In this document: positions 32,231 through 41,287 of the stretch, one piece after another
Numbering within the stretch: the stretch's first letter is position 1
How the letters are laid out: each line of letters begins with the position of its first letter
Origin: an uncultured Clostridia bacterium
GTDB lineage: Bacteria > Bacillota > Clostridia > Christensenellales > Borkfalkiaceae
Assembly (NCBI GenBank): GCA_947625245.1
Contig: CANQNO010000002.1
Span: forward strand, 62,001 to 126,000
DNA: 64,000 nucleotides
Reading direction: 5' to 3'
Made by a program: the position numbers and the translations under genes
The notes under the pieces: generated by a model
Seen by the model: the letters and a program-made list of their open reading frames with translations, nothing else
What the model was told of the DNA's origin: nothing
Databases searched by the model: none

Positions 32231-32315
32231 TAAGATATTTTTAGTAAGATATGGGCTTAAAGGCGGTTCGCGCAGCGGCGCGGACCGCATATTTTTTACC
32301 TGAATTGGCAAAAAT

Positions 32316-32567
32316 ATGTATATGATTAAGTCTGTATTGAACATAGACACAATAAAAGAGACGGTAAAAAATCTTTACGGAAAGGCGGTTACCGTAAAAC
32401 TGAATTTAGGCAGAAACAAATTCGTCACTTTCCCCGCCACGTTGAACGGGATATACCCTTCCCTTTTCACCGTCAGCCCCGACGACAAAAATTTTTTGGG
32501 CAAAACGGCGTATTCCTATTCCGAAATACTCTGCGGCAGGGTAAAAATAAAACCCGCAATCAGGTAA
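32316..32567 (+). CDS. veg: Veg protein (DUF1021)
   Basis: Small (83-residue) Veg family protein, one of the most highly expressed proteins in Bacillus, where it promotes biofilm gene expression and is near the sporulation/ispE locus. Family-typical sequence: IKETVKNLYGKAVTVKLNLGRNKF and the SYSEILCGRVKIK ending. The start may be ATG 32316 or ATG 32322 (MIKSV); neither has a good Shine-Dalgarno sequence. The neighbourhood veg - spore coat-like gene - ispE parallels the veg-sspF-ispE order of Bacillus. Confidence 0.88.
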   Translation: MYMIKSVLNIDTIKETVKNLYGKAVTVKLNLGRNKFVTFPATLNGIYPSLFTVSPDDKNFLGKTAYSYSEILCGRVKIKPAIR

Positions 32568-32614
32568 TAAAGCGCAGCCCCGCGGCATATTATACCTTGT
32601 AACAGGGAGGAAAT

Positions 32615-34078
32615 ATGTTGAACGCAACTTATGCTTCGGGCGCTTATACCCGCAAAACAGCTAATATATCGGCGCAATCGATAGTCGAAATAAAGTTTAC
32701 GGGCGATATGGGCGAGGTGGTCGCCGTATATCCGCAGGTATGTCTTACTTCCGCCGAGCCTTCGTCGGGCAGACTGAATTATTCGGGCAGGCTTATATGC
32801 ACTCTGGTCTATTCGGACGGCGAAAACAAGCTCTGCCGCATACAAAAAGGCGCGGAATTTTCGCACCATGCAGACGACGAACGCATTGCGCCCGCACAAA
32901 GTTGCGACTGCACCCTTTCGTGCAAGCACACGGGACTCAAGCGGGAGGGTTCGGCATACGTCGCTTCCGTGGTAATAAACGCCGACGCCGAGTTGAGCGA
33001 CCGTGCCGAAAGAAGCTATTTAAGTACGCTCGACGGCGCGGTGGTAAAGCGTGAAGAGGGAAAACTCTTTAACGCTGTAAGCTTTTCGGGCGAAAGCGAA
33101 GTCGAGGACGAGTTCAGCCTCGTCGCCACCGATATCCTCGTCCCGTCCGCAAAAGCCGTAGTGTCGGATTGCGGCGTAAAGGGCGGGGTAATAGAGGTCA
33201 CGGGCGAAATATATCTCTCCCTGCTCGCCATGCGCGAGGGCTCGCCCGTCGCCGCGGACAGGGCGATTCCGTTCAAAGCCGAAATCCCCTGCGAACAGGC
33301 GGTCGTATCCTGCCCGGCAAGCTGCCGTGCGGAAATCAAGGATATGACCGTGGACTGCAAGGTGAACGAGGATCGCGGCAAGTCCGACATATCTTTCGGC
33401 GCCACCCTGTCGTTTAGCGGGAAATTTTTCGAAGAGGAGAGCGTCTCGCTCATCACCGACGCGTTTTGCGTGGAAAAGGAACTAAACCTCAACTTTTCGG
33501 AAGAGAGCAACTATGTGTGCAAGGACATAAAGGTGTACACAGAGCGCGTGTCGGGGCTGTGCGCCGTAAAGGCTAAGCTCGACTACACCTGCGCCTTTTT
33601 GGCGGCGGCGTTGCCCGAAGCGGAATTTTCGCGTACGCTCGACGGTATAGGCGGCAGCGTGGTCGCCACCCTGTTATACGAGCAGAACGGCGAGATCCGC
33701 TCCACCGAAGTAAACCTGCCTTTCTCCACGCCCCTTTCGGGGTTGGGAACGGATTGCGGCGATATCGCGGTCGCAGTCAGCGGCATGAGCATACGCCAGC
33801 GCGCAGAGGGGGAGTGCGAAGCCGAAGCCACTTTAAAAATCACCGCGGCAGACGGAGAAACGCGGTCGATAAAATACCTTTCCGAAGTTACCGAAGGGGG
33901 CGACAAACGGCAGGACGACTGCGCCATTTCGGTGTATATGCCGTCGGCGGGCGACGACTTGTGGGCTACAGCCAAAAAGCTCAACGCCCCGCCCGAAAGC
34001 GTGTGCGCTTCCAATCCCGGGCTGGAATTTCCCCTTACGGGCAAGGAACGTATCCTTATATTCCGCGGAAAGAATTAA
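32615..34078 (+). CDS. SPOCS (DUF3794) and LysM domain protein
   Basis: 487 residues, probably a spore-envelope or spore-coat assembly protein. Two or more SPOCS/DUF3794 modules of about 100 residues occupy the first 430 residues; strands such as IVEIKFTGDMGEVVAVYPQV, VVSDCGVKGGVIEVTGEIYL and VEKELNLNFSEESNYVCKDI repeat. A LysM-like module closes the protein (AISVYMPSAGDDLWATAKKL...NPGLEFPL...RILIFRGK). It lies between veg and ispE. Together with spmAB at 37.2-38.2 kb it indicates a spore former. The function is by domain only. Confidence 0.85.
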   Translation: MLNATYASGAYTRKTANISAQSIVEIKFTGDMGEVVAVYPQVCLTSAEPSSGRLNYSGRLICTLVYSDGENKLCRIQKGAEFSHHADDERIAPAQSCDCTLSCKHTGLKREGSAYVASVVINADAELSDRAERSYLSTLDGAVVKREEGKLFNAVSFSGESEVEDEFSLVATDILVPSAKAVVSDCGVKGGVIEVTGEIYLSLLAMREGSPVAADRAIPFKAEIPCEQAVVSCPASCRAEIKDMTVDCKVNEDRGKSDISFGATLSFSGKFFEEESVSLITDAFCVEKELNLNFSEESNYVCKDIKVYTERVSGLCAVKAKLDYTCAFLAAALPEAEFSRTLDGIGGSVVATLLYEQNGEIRSTEVNLPFSTPLSGLGTDCGDIAVAVSGMSIRQRAEGECEAEATLKITAADGETRSIKYLSEVTEGGDKRQDDCAISVYMPSAGDDLWATAKKLNAPPESVCASNPGLEFPLTGKERILIFRGKN

Positions 34079-34096
34079 GAGTTGTATTTTAAGTGG

Positions 34097-34137
34097 TTGC
34101 GCCGTGCGGCAGGTTTGCCGCACGGCGCAAATTTTTT
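34097..34137 (+). terminator. Terminator after the SPOCS gene
   Basis: Perfect 14-bp stem TTGCGCCGTGCGGC / GCCGCACGGCGCAA and a T7 run. The stem is the same as the hairpins at 42.18, 43.84 and 44.80 kb except for one compensated base pair. Confidence 0.9.
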
Positions 34138-34174
34138 TATTTTAAGGCATTGCCGTGCAAATTGCGCAAAATTA

Positions 34175-34203
34175 TTGAAATGCCCGCAAAAGTGTGCTAT
34201 AAT
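34175..34203 (+). promoter_or_regulatory. Promoter of ispE (leaderless)
   Basis: TTGAAA (34175-34180), 17-base spacer, extended -10 TGCTATAAT (hexamer 34198-34203). The predicted +1 is 34210, the A of the ATG. Confidence 0.8.
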
Positions 34204-34209
34204 TTTAAT

Positions 34210-35052
34210 ATGGCAGTACGCGTCAAAGCCTACGCAAAACTTAATCTCACCCTTTCGGTGACGGGCAAAGAGGGGGGATACCACCTTATAGACAGCCTTG
34301 TATGTTCGGTGGACCTGTACGACCTTATCGTGCTCTCAAAGCGCAAAGACGGGCTTGTAAACGTGCAAATGCACGGCATGGGCTCAGAACTTCTGCCATA
34401 CGAAGAGAACAACGCCGTTAAAGCCGCAAAGATGTATATAAATACTTTCGGCGTGAACGGGGCGGACATAAAAATTTTTAAAAATATCCCGTTCGGCGCG
34501 GGGTTGGGCGGTTCTTCCGCGGACGCGGCGGGCGTCTTGCGCGGCATGGCGGAGCTGTACGGCGCAGGGAGCGAAAAACAGCTTAAAGAACTTTGCGACC
34601 TGTCGGGTTCGGATACGGGCTATATGCTTACGGGCGGATTTGCAAGGCTTTCGGGCAGGGGCGAAAAAGTTTCCCCCGTCCGTTCAAACGCCCGCCTCAA
34701 CTTTTTACTGCTCGTGCCGGACGGCGGGGTTTCCACCGCGGAGTGTTACAGGCGTTACGATTCGTGCGGCGGCTTGCCCCTGTCTTCCGGCGCCGCGGAA
34801 ACGGCGCTTATGGCGGGCGATGTAAAATCACTGGGCAAAAACCTGTTCAACGCGCTGTACAAACCCGCGGTTTCCTTAAATCCCCAAATAGAGACCGCCT
34901 ATAAACAACTTATGGATTTTTCCCCCGCGGGCGCGGGCATGACGGGTTCGGGGAGCGGAGTTTTTGCGCTTTTCGAAACGCCCGAATTTGTGGATTGGGC
35001 AAAGAGCAGGTACCGCGGAAAGTTTGCGTCTTACAAGTTAAAAAGTGTGTAA
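34210..35052 (+). CDS. ispE: 4-diphosphocytidyl-2-C-methyl-D-erythritol kinase
   Basis: GHMP kinase of the non-mevalonate (MEP) isoprenoid pathway. Visible motifs: VKAYAKLNLTLSV (substrate-binding Lys), PFGAGLGGSSADAAGVLRGM (ATP loop) and the C-terminal GAGMTGSGSGVFALFE. At 280 residues the length is normal. An upstream open frame exists, but the promoter overlaps it and conserved sequence begins at MAVRVKAYAK, so ATG 34210 is chosen. No Shine-Dalgarno sequence is present, consistent with leaderless translation. Confidence 0.95.
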   Translation: MAVRVKAYAKLNLTLSVTGKEGGYHLIDSLVCSVDLYDLIVLSKRKDGLVNVQMHGMGSELLPYEENNAVKAAKMYINTFGVNGADIKIFKNIPFGAGLGGSSADAAGVLRGMAELYGAGSEKQLKELCDLSGSDTGYMLTGGFARLSGRGEKVSPVRSNARLNFLLLVPDGGVSTAECYRRYDSCGGLPLSSGAAETALMAGDVKSLGKNLFNALYKPAVSLNPQIETAYKQLMDFSPAGAGMTGSGSGVFALFETPEFVDWAKSRYRGKFASYKLKSV

Positions 35053-35139
35053 AATGCAACCTGTATCGCGTTTTGCGTAAAAAAAACAATACCCGCAGCG
35101 CATATTTGGCGGCGGCAATAATAACTTAGGAGTTTTATT

Positions 35140-36063
35140 ATGGCAGAGGAAAGGTTGATAGACGACGATTTGGACAGGAACAAAAAATACAAGATACGCA
35201 AAAACGCCGACGGGGAGGACGAACTGTACTTCGACGGCGAAGAGGAAGAGAGCGGCGGGTACAGCGCGGAGCTGTACGAAATCCCCGCCTTTTCGGAGGA
35301 CGACGGCGACGCGGGCGTCCTCACCCCCGAGCAGATCGCCGAACGCGAAGAATCCCGCCGTTTGGCGGAGGAGAACACGCGGCGGTACGTGGAAGAGCAT
35401 ATCGCCAAAGCCGAGGAGCAGTTTAAGAGCGGCGACGCCGAGGGCGCGCTCTTCAACCTTAATTCCGCGCGGAACGCCGACGGCAGGTGCGGCAAGGTAT
35501 ATGTCCTTAAAATGAAGGTTTTGACCCGAAACTTCAAGGATTTTTCGGCTTCGGACGACTGCCTTTCCTGTTCCGAGGGGGTAAGGCACTACTGTACGGA
35601 CGAGCAGAAAGCCGAACTTTTCTCCCTTTCGGGGAACCTGAAAAAGCATATCGAAAAGCTTGAAGAGAACGCGGCGGCGCTGCACGTGGAGGTGGAATCC
35701 AAAAAAGCCGAACGCCGCGAAGTGTATGCCAAAGACCGCGGTACGGCAATAAAATGGTTCTCCCTTACGGCTGTGCCCTTTTTGGTCTGCCTTGTGCTCG
35801 CTGTGTCTTTCGGCTCTGTAATGTTTGCAAAGCAGAACGGCTTAAACCTTATTTTAACAATAATCTTCGCCGCGCTCGCGGTAGTATTGTTCGTTGTTAC
35901 CGCCTTTACTTCCCGTAAAATGTGGGTTGCAATGAAAAATTATTCCCTCAACGAAAAAAATTCCTCCACGCGCATAGGCAGGGAGTACGAGGAGCAGTTG
36001 TCCGAAATCAAAAAACTCAAAACCGTGCTCTCTTCATTTTCGGCGGGCGGGGATAACCAATAA
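35140..36063 (+). CDS. Membrane protein with acidic/coiled-coil N-terminal region, unknown function
   Basis: 307 residues. The first 200 are charged and helical, with an acidic start (EERLIDDDLDRNKKY, EEEES) and an EEHIAKAEEQFKSGDAEGALFNL segment that looks like a TPR-type helix pair. Two adjacent hydrophobic helices follow (about 205-230 and 235-258), then a helical C terminus. I do not recognise the family. The start is well supported by TTAGGAG. The cysteine desulfurase gene begins two bases after its stop, so they form an operon. Confidence 0.65.
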   Translation: MAEERLIDDDLDRNKKYKIRKNADGEDELYFDGEEEESGGYSAELYEIPAFSEDDGDAGVLTPEQIAEREESRRLAEENTRRYVEEHIAKAEEQFKSGDAEGALFNLNSARNADGRCGKVYVLKMKVLTRNFKDFSASDDCLSCSEGVRHYCTDEQKAELFSLSGNLKKHIEKLEENAAALHVEVESKKAERREVYAKDRGTAIKWFSLTAVPFLVCLVLAVSFGSVMFAKQNGLNLILTIIFAALAVVLFVVTAFTSRKMWVAMKNYSLNEKNSSTRIGREYEEQLSEIKKLKTVLSSFSAGGDNQ

Positions 36064-36065
36064 AA

Positions 36066-37199
36066 ATGGACGCTGTGTATCTTGACAACGCGGCGACTAC
36101 CCCGTTAGACGGGGAAGTACTTGCCGCCATGACGCCCTATCTCACATCGGCGTACGGCAACGCCCAGTCCCAGCACCGCATAGGCAGGATGGCGGCGGAA
36201 GGGCTTCTTGCCGCGCGCGATTTGGTTGCGCGGATTTTCGGCTGCGGCGGAGGGGAAGTGTACTTTCTTTCGGGCGGCACCGAGGCGGGCAATCTGGCGG
36301 TCAAAGGGGTATGCGCGGCGCACGGTTCGGGGCACCTCGTAATTTCGGCGATAGAGCACCCCTGCGTTATAGAGAGCGCGCTCGAAATGCAAAAGCGCGG
36401 GTTTACGGTTACCTTCGTACAGCCCGACGGGCGGGGGATAGTTTCGCCCGCAGAAGTTGAAAAGGCAATCCGCAAGGATACGATTTTTTGCGCGGTAATG
36501 GCGGCTAACAACGAGATAGGCACAATTCAAAATGTGACCGAAATAGGAAAAATTTGCAAGCGCGCGGGGGTTTTTTACTATGCGGACTTCGTGCAGGCTG
36601 TGGGCGTTATGCCTTTCCCCACGCAGTACGTAAGCGCGTTTGCCGTCTCCGCGCATAAATTTTACGGGCCCAAAGGCGTTGCGGCTATGTATATCAGGCG
36701 CAACAGCGCCGTTTCCCCTCTTTTGTCGGGCGGCATGCAGGAAAGAGGGCTCCGCGGCGGCACGCAAAACGTGGCGGCGGCTGTGGGGCTGGCTGCGGCT
36801 CTGGAACGGGCTGCAAAGGGCGAAGACAACGCGCGCATCGCGGCTTTGAGGGATAAATTCGTAAGCGAAGCGCTCGCCCGTATTCCGGGCGCAGTTTTAA
36901 ACGGTGACGAAGCTTGCCGCGTTCCCTCCAACGCCAACATATCTTTCGGCGGCTGTTCGGGCGAAAACATTTTGTTTTGCCTCGATTTAAAAGGCGTATG
37001 CGTCTCAACGGGTTCGGCTTGTTCCGCGGGCGCGGTTACGCCCTCGCACGTGGTTACGGCAATGGCGGGGGAAGAGCGCGCAAAGTCGGCTGTACGCTTC
37101 ACTTTCGGCAAATACAACACCCCCGCAGAGACCGATTACGCCCTGTCCGTACTGCAAGAGGCGGTGCAAAATATTCGTAAAGGCGGAAGCGGGGTTTAA
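36066..37199 (+). CDS. Cysteine desulfurase (NifS/IscS-like)
   Basis: PLP enzyme that takes sulfur from cysteine for Fe-S clusters or tRNA thiolation. It starts YLDNAATTPL, has the cofactor-binding GGTEAGNLAV, the PLP Lys in SAHKFYGPKG, RGGTQN and the active-site Cys loop STGSACSAG. The 377-residue length is typical. DFVQAVG replaces the usual DAVQxxG with no expected loss. It is two bases downstream of a membrane protein gene and converges on spmB with only four bases between stops. Which pathway it serves (IscU or thiI/mnmA partner) is not shown here. Confidence 0.92.
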   Translation: MDAVYLDNAATTPLDGEVLAAMTPYLTSAYGNAQSQHRIGRMAAEGLLAARDLVARIFGCGGGEVYFLSGGTEAGNLAVKGVCAAHGSGHLVISAIEHPCVIESALEMQKRGFTVTFVQPDGRGIVSPAEVEKAIRKDTIFCAVMAANNEIGTIQNVTEIGKICKRAGVFYYADFVQAVGVMPFPTQYVSAFAVSAHKFYGPKGVAAMYIRRNSAVSPLLSGGMQERGLRGGTQNVAAAVGLAAALERAAKGEDNARIAALRDKFVSEALARIPGAVLNGDEACRVPSNANISFGGCSGENILFCLDLKGVCVSTGSACSAGAVTPSHVVTAMAGEERAKSAVRFTFGKYNTPAETDYALSVLQEAVQNIRKGGSGV

Positions 37200-37203
37200 C
37201 CTT

Positions 37204-37707
37204 TCACATAAACCTGCATAAGAAACAGGATAAAACCGTAGTCAAAAAGGCGGATATCATAACTATTATTATAGGCGCGGCAAGCTTTTTGGGCTTTAAG
37301 CCCGCAAAGTACACCGCGGAAATGTAAAATACCGTTTCCGACGAGCCGAAGCATACCGAGGCGCACCGCGCTATATAGCTGTCCGCCCCGTATTTTTCTA
37401 TAATGCCGTTGAGGTATGCCAGCGACCCGCTGCCCGAAAAGGGCTTGATTAGAACCAGCTTGGTGAGTTCGGGCGGTATCCCGAAAAAGGAGAACACGGG
37501 CGACAAAAGCTCCGTCAGCTTGTCCGAAAGAGCGGAAACTTCAAATAGTTCGCACATCATGAACACGGCGGCAAGGCAGGGTATCAGTTTTACGACGAAT
37601 TTAAGGGCGTCGCTTGCACCCGCGGAAAATTCGTCGTAAATTTTGACCTTTTTAAAGAGGGCGAAGCCGAACACGGCGATAAACAGTACGGGTATCAAAA
37701 GCGCCAT
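37204..37707 (-). CDS. spmB: Spore maturation protein B
   Basis: Integral membrane nucleoside-recognition (Gate) domain protein needed with SpmA for spore core dehydration. The 167 residues contain about four helices and the family motif KPFSGSGSLAYLNGIIEKYGADSY, followed by SVCFGSSETVFYISAVYF. It overlaps the end of spmA by 13 bases, so translation is coupled. The pair is only found in spore formers. Confidence 0.93.
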   Translation of the reverse strand: MALLIPVLFIAVFGFALFKKVKIYDEFSAGASDALKFVVKLIPCLAAVFMMCELFEVSALSDKLTELLSPVFSFFGIPPELTKLVLIKPFSGSGSLAYLNGIIEKYGADSYIARCASVCFGSSETVFYISAVYFAGLKPKKLAAPIIIVMISAFLTTVLSCFLCRFM

Positions 37708-38249
37708 TTTTTATACCCCGCCATGTAAATTGCCGCAGCGAAGAGTGTGGAAAAAGCCGTGGCTAAAAGCGACGGCAAAAAAATGTCGGCGGCGTTCGCG
37801 CTGCCCGCGCCCGTTCTCAATGCTATTACCGTTGTGGGCACTACCTGAACGCTCGTGGCGTTTATTATAAACAGCAATTTCTGCGCAAAGGTGTTTTCGT
37901 CTTTCTCCAGCTCGCCTATCGCTTTCACGGCGTAAGGCGTCGCCGCCCCGCCTATGCCCAGCAAGTTGCACGATAAATTCATGGCTATGCTTTCAAGCGC
38001 GCTTTCGTTATGTGTCTTAAAAATTTTCCCGCAGGCTGGTTTAAGCGCCTTTGCGGCGGCTTTGGAAAGTCCGCTCTTTTCCGCAAGACGGGCAAGCCCC
38101 ATCCACACCGCGTAAATGCAAAACAGCGTAACCGCCATCGTAAGCGCCTTTTCGCCGCCCTTTAACAGCGACGGCAAAAAGTTCTGCGGCGCGGTTATGG
38201 CAAGCGCCGCCGCCGAAACCAAAAAAATCACGGTAAAAATCGCGTTCAT
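37695..38249 (-). CDS. spmA: Spore maturation protein A
   Basis: Partner of SpmB, likewise with a Gate domain. The 184 residues carry about five hydrophobic segments and the signature NLSCNLLGIGGAATPYAVKA, followed by LLFIINATSVQVVPTTVIALR. In Bacillus the operon is transcribed in the forespore late in sporulation. It is divergent from metG; no obvious vegetative promoter precedes it, which fits a sporulation sigma factor. Confidence 0.93.
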   Translation of the reverse strand: MNAIFTVIFLVSAAALAITAPQNFLPSLLKGGEKALTMAVTLFCIYAVWMGLARLAEKSGLSKAAAKALKPACGKIFKTHNESALESIAMNLSCNLLGIGGAATPYAVKAIGELEKDENTFAQKLLFIINATSVQVVPTTVIALRTGAGSANAADIFLPSLLATAFSTLFAAAIYMAGYKKWRF

Positions 38250-38349
38250 AAACTATGTTTATGAGTTTAAAATACAACATATTCTAAAAATACGTTTACT
38301 TTCCGCTTAAACAATGATATACTGAAAACCGAACGGGAGGCGCTTTCTG

Positions 38350-40344
38350 ATGTCTGAAAAATTTTATATAACAACCGCAATAACCTATACTTCGGGCAAG
38401 CCCCACATAGGCAACACGTACGAAATTATTTTGACCGACGCAATCGCGCGGTTCAAGCGCATGCAGGGGTACGACGTTTTCTTTATGACGGGTACCGACG
38501 AGCACGGGCTTAAAATCGAACAAAAGGCGGCTGAAAAGGGCGTTCCGCCCAAAGAGTTCGTCGACGGCGTAGTGGACGTAATTAAGGGAATATTTTCCCT
38601 TATGGACATAAGCTACGACAAGTTTATACGCACCACCGACGAAGAGCACGTCGTCTGCGTTAAAAGGATATTCGAAAAGTTTTTCAAACAGGGGGATATC
38701 TACAAGGGCGCGTACGAGGGGCTGTATTGCACCCCGTGCGAAAGTTTCTGGTCCGAGAGCCAGCTTGTAAACGGGCGTTGCCCAGACTGCGGGCGGGAAG
38801 TAAAGCCCGCGCGCGAAGAGGCGTATTTCTTTAAAATGGGCAAATATGCCGACAGGCTTGTAAAACATATTTTGACCCACCCCGGATTTATCCAGCCCGT
38901 TTCGAGAAAGCGCGAAATGATGAATAACTTCCTGCTTGCCGACGAATTTGTCGGAAAGACGGACGAAGAGCTTCTCTCCGCCTGTGAAAAGGGTACGCTA
39001 AAAACCAAATTGCAGGATCTGTGCGTTTCCCGCTCCACTTTCAAATGGGGAATACCAGTGGACTTCGACCAAAAGCACGTGGTATATGTATGGCTCGACG
39101 CCCTCGTCAACTATCTCAGCGGTATAGGTTACGATGTAAATAAGCCTTCTTTACGGTACAAAAAGCTTTGGCCTGCAGACGTGCACGTTATAGGTAAGGA
39201 TATAATCCGTTTCCACACCATTTACTGGCCCATCTTCTTAATGGCGCTGGGCGAAGAAATGCCCAAAACGGTGTTCGGGCACGGCTGGCTCTTGCAGGGC
39301 GGCGACAAAATGTCCAAATCCAAAGGCAACGTGATGTTCGCCGACGACCTTGCCAATATCTTCGGCGTGGACGCCACAAGATATTTCGTCCTGCACGAAA
39401 TGCCCTATGCGGACGACGGCATAATAACCTGGGAACTCGTCACCGAAAAGGTCAATTCCGACCTTGCCAACACGTTGGGCAACCTCGTAAAGCGCACCGT
39501 TTCCATGACCAACCAATATTTCGGCGGCAGGGCGGAGCGCACGGGCGTTACGGGCGACACGGACGAAGAATTCAAATCTTTCGTATCTTCCGCGGCGGCA
39601 AAAGTTGCGGGGAAAGTCGAAGAATACAGGATAGCCGACGCGCTCGACGGGGTAATGTCGGTATTCCGCCGCGCCAATAAGTATATAGACGAAACCGCGC
39701 CCTGGCTGCTTGCCCGCGACGAAAGCAAGCGCGCGCGCCTTTCCGAAGTCCTCTATAACCTGCTTTCGGCAATAGAAACGGGCGCAAACCTCATAAAGCC
39801 TTTCATGCCCTCTTCCGCCGACAAAATTTTAAGGGAAACGGGGGGAGCGCAAAGGGAGTTTTCCACCCTTTCGAAATTTGAATTCGCCGGCGGATATACC
39901 GTGACGAAAGAACCTTCCACGCTGTTCGAAAGAATTAAATTCGAGGATATAAAGCCCCTTATAGAAAAGATCGGGGCGGCGCAACTCGCCGAAGCCGCGC
40001 CCATCGCAGAGGAGCACAAGGCGCCCGCGACGATAGACGACTTCGATAAAATCGAAATGCGCGTGGGCAAGGTCATTGCCTGCGAAGCCGTTAAAAAGAG
40101 CAAACTTCTGCACGAAACGATAAAAGTGGGCTCGAGAACGCTGTCCGTTCTTTCGGGAATAGCCAAGTACTATACCCCCGAAGAAATGATAGGCAAAAAA
40201 GTAGTGGTGGTGGTCAACCTGCCTCCCCGCGAAATGAAAGGCATAATGTCCGAAGGTATGATAGTTTGTGCCGAAGCGCCCGACGGTACGCTTTCGGTCG
40301 TCTCCCCCGAAAAGGATGTGCCCGACGGGAGCCTGCTTTCGTGA
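38350..40344 (+). CDS. metG: Methionyl-tRNA synthetase
   Basis: Class I synthetase. HIGH-type motif KPHIGNTYE near the start, a CxxC zinc knuckle (CTPCESF...RCPDCG) and KMSKSKGN. At 664 residues it includes the C-terminal tRNA-binding domain (EMRVGKVIACEAVKKSKLL, IMSEGMIVCAE) that aids dimerisation and tRNA capture. CGGGAGG precedes the start. The stop overlaps the GTG of tatD by four bases (GTGA). Confidence 0.97.
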   Translation: MSEKFYITTAITYTSGKPHIGNTYEIILTDAIARFKRMQGYDVFFMTGTDEHGLKIEQKAAEKGVPPKEFVDGVVDVIKGIFSLMDISYDKFIRTTDEEHVVCVKRIFEKFFKQGDIYKGAYEGLYCTPCESFWSESQLVNGRCPDCGREVKPAREEAYFFKMGKYADRLVKHILTHPGFIQPVSRKREMMNNFLLADEFVGKTDEELLSACEKGTLKTKLQDLCVSRSTFKWGIPVDFDQKHVVYVWLDALVNYLSGIGYDVNKPSLRYKKLWPADVHVIGKDIIRFHTIYWPIFLMALGEEMPKTVFGHGWLLQGGDKMSKSKGNVMFADDLANIFGVDATRYFVLHEMPYADDGIITWELVTEKVNSDLANTLGNLVKRTVSMTNQYFGGRAERTGVTGDTDEEFKSFVSSAAAKVAGKVEEYRIADALDGVMSVFRRANKYIDETAPWLLARDESKRARLSEVLYNLLSAIETGANLIKPFMPSSADKILRETGGAQREFSTLSKFEFAGGYTVTKEPSTLFERIKFEDIKPLIEKIGAAQLAEAAPIAEEHKAPATIDDFDKIEMRVGKVIACEAVKKSKLLHETIKVGSRTLSVLSGIAKYYTPEEMIGKKVVVVVNLPPREMKGIMSEGMIVCAEAPDGTLSVVSPEKDVPDGSLLS

Positions 40345-41120
40345 AGTATATCGACGTGCATTGCCATCTCGACTGCGCCGAATACGGGGATTTGGACGGG
40401 TTTATGCAAAAAATCCGTGCGGCGGGAGTGGAAAAGATAATTGCCGCGGGGTACGATTTAAAAACTTCTCTCCTTTCCGCGCAGCTGTCGCAAAAATATC
40501 CCTTTTGCTATTTCACGGCGGGTATTCACCCCACCGAACTGAAAAAGAGCAAAGAGGGCGACCTTAAAATAATCGCCTTGCTCGCTTCCGACCCTAAGTG
40601 CGTCGCGATAGGCGAAATAGGGCTCGATTATCATTATCCCGACACCGACAAAAAGATGCAGAGGGAATTTTTTATTGAACAGCTCGTTCTTGCCGATAAG
40701 GCGGGTTTGCCCGTTGAAATTCACTCCCGCGACTGCGCCGAAGATATGCTTGAAATTATTGTGGAGAACAGCCCGCTTTTAAAAAACGGCGCGCTCATGC
40801 ACTGTTTTTCCCATTCGCCCGAAATAGCGGCGGAGCTGGAAAAATACGGCTTATATTTCGGCTTCGGCGGTTCCAGCACTTGGCACGGCGCAAAAAGGGC
40901 AAAGCGCTCCATTGCGGCGGTTTCCGCGGAAAGGCTGCTTACCGAAACGGACAGCCCCTATCTTTCTCCCGCAAGCCTTGCCGGCGTGTTTCCGAACACT
41001 CCCGCAAGTATTCCCGAAATATTGCAAAATATGGCGGAGATACGGGGCGAAAGCTGCGAAAAAATGGCGGAAACCGTTTGGGGAAACGCTCACCGCCTGT
41101 TTAAAAAACTGAAAAATTAA
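40341..41120 (+). CDS. tatD: TatD-family metal-dependent hydrolase/DNase
   Basis: TIM-barrel metal-dependent nuclease. The metal ligands are visible: HCHLD near the start, the Glu of GEIGLDYHY, HSRDC, HCFSH and ETDSPYLSP. The frame is open upstream into metG, but homology starts at KYIDVHCHLD with a GTG at 40341 that overlaps the metG stop, giving 259 residues. metG-tatD-(rnmV)-rsmA is the usual Bacillota order; here rnmV is missing and a 168-base gap precedes rsmA. Confidence 0.93.
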   Translation: MKYIDVHCHLDCAEYGDLDGFMQKIRAAGVEKIIAAGYDLKTSLLSAQLSQKYPFCYFTAGIHPTELKKSKEGDLKIIALLASDPKCVAIGEIGLDYHYPDTDKKMQREFFIEQLVLADKAGLPVEIHSRDCAEDMLEIIVENSPLLKNGALMHCFSHSPEIAAELEKYGLYFGFGGSSTWHGAKRAKRSIAAVSAERLLTETDSPYLSPASLAGVFPNTPASIPEILQNMAEIRGESCEKMAETVWGNAHRLFKKLKN

Positions 41121-41146
41121 AGCCCACTTATGTGGGCTTCTTTATC
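41120..41146 (+). terminator. Terminator-like hairpin after tatD
   Basis: AAGCCCAC / GTGGGCTT stem with a TTAT loop followed by CTTTATC. The T-run is weak. Confidence 0.6.
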
Positions 41147-41287
41147 ATAAGTGCAGGCTTGCAAACTCGGGCTATATAATAGCGATTAACGGCTTTTATA
41201 CGTTGCCGGACAAGCCGCAGACTTATGCCTGCAAAAGTAGTTTGGCGCGTAAAACGCAATACATACCCATAAAACGGCGGCTAAATT

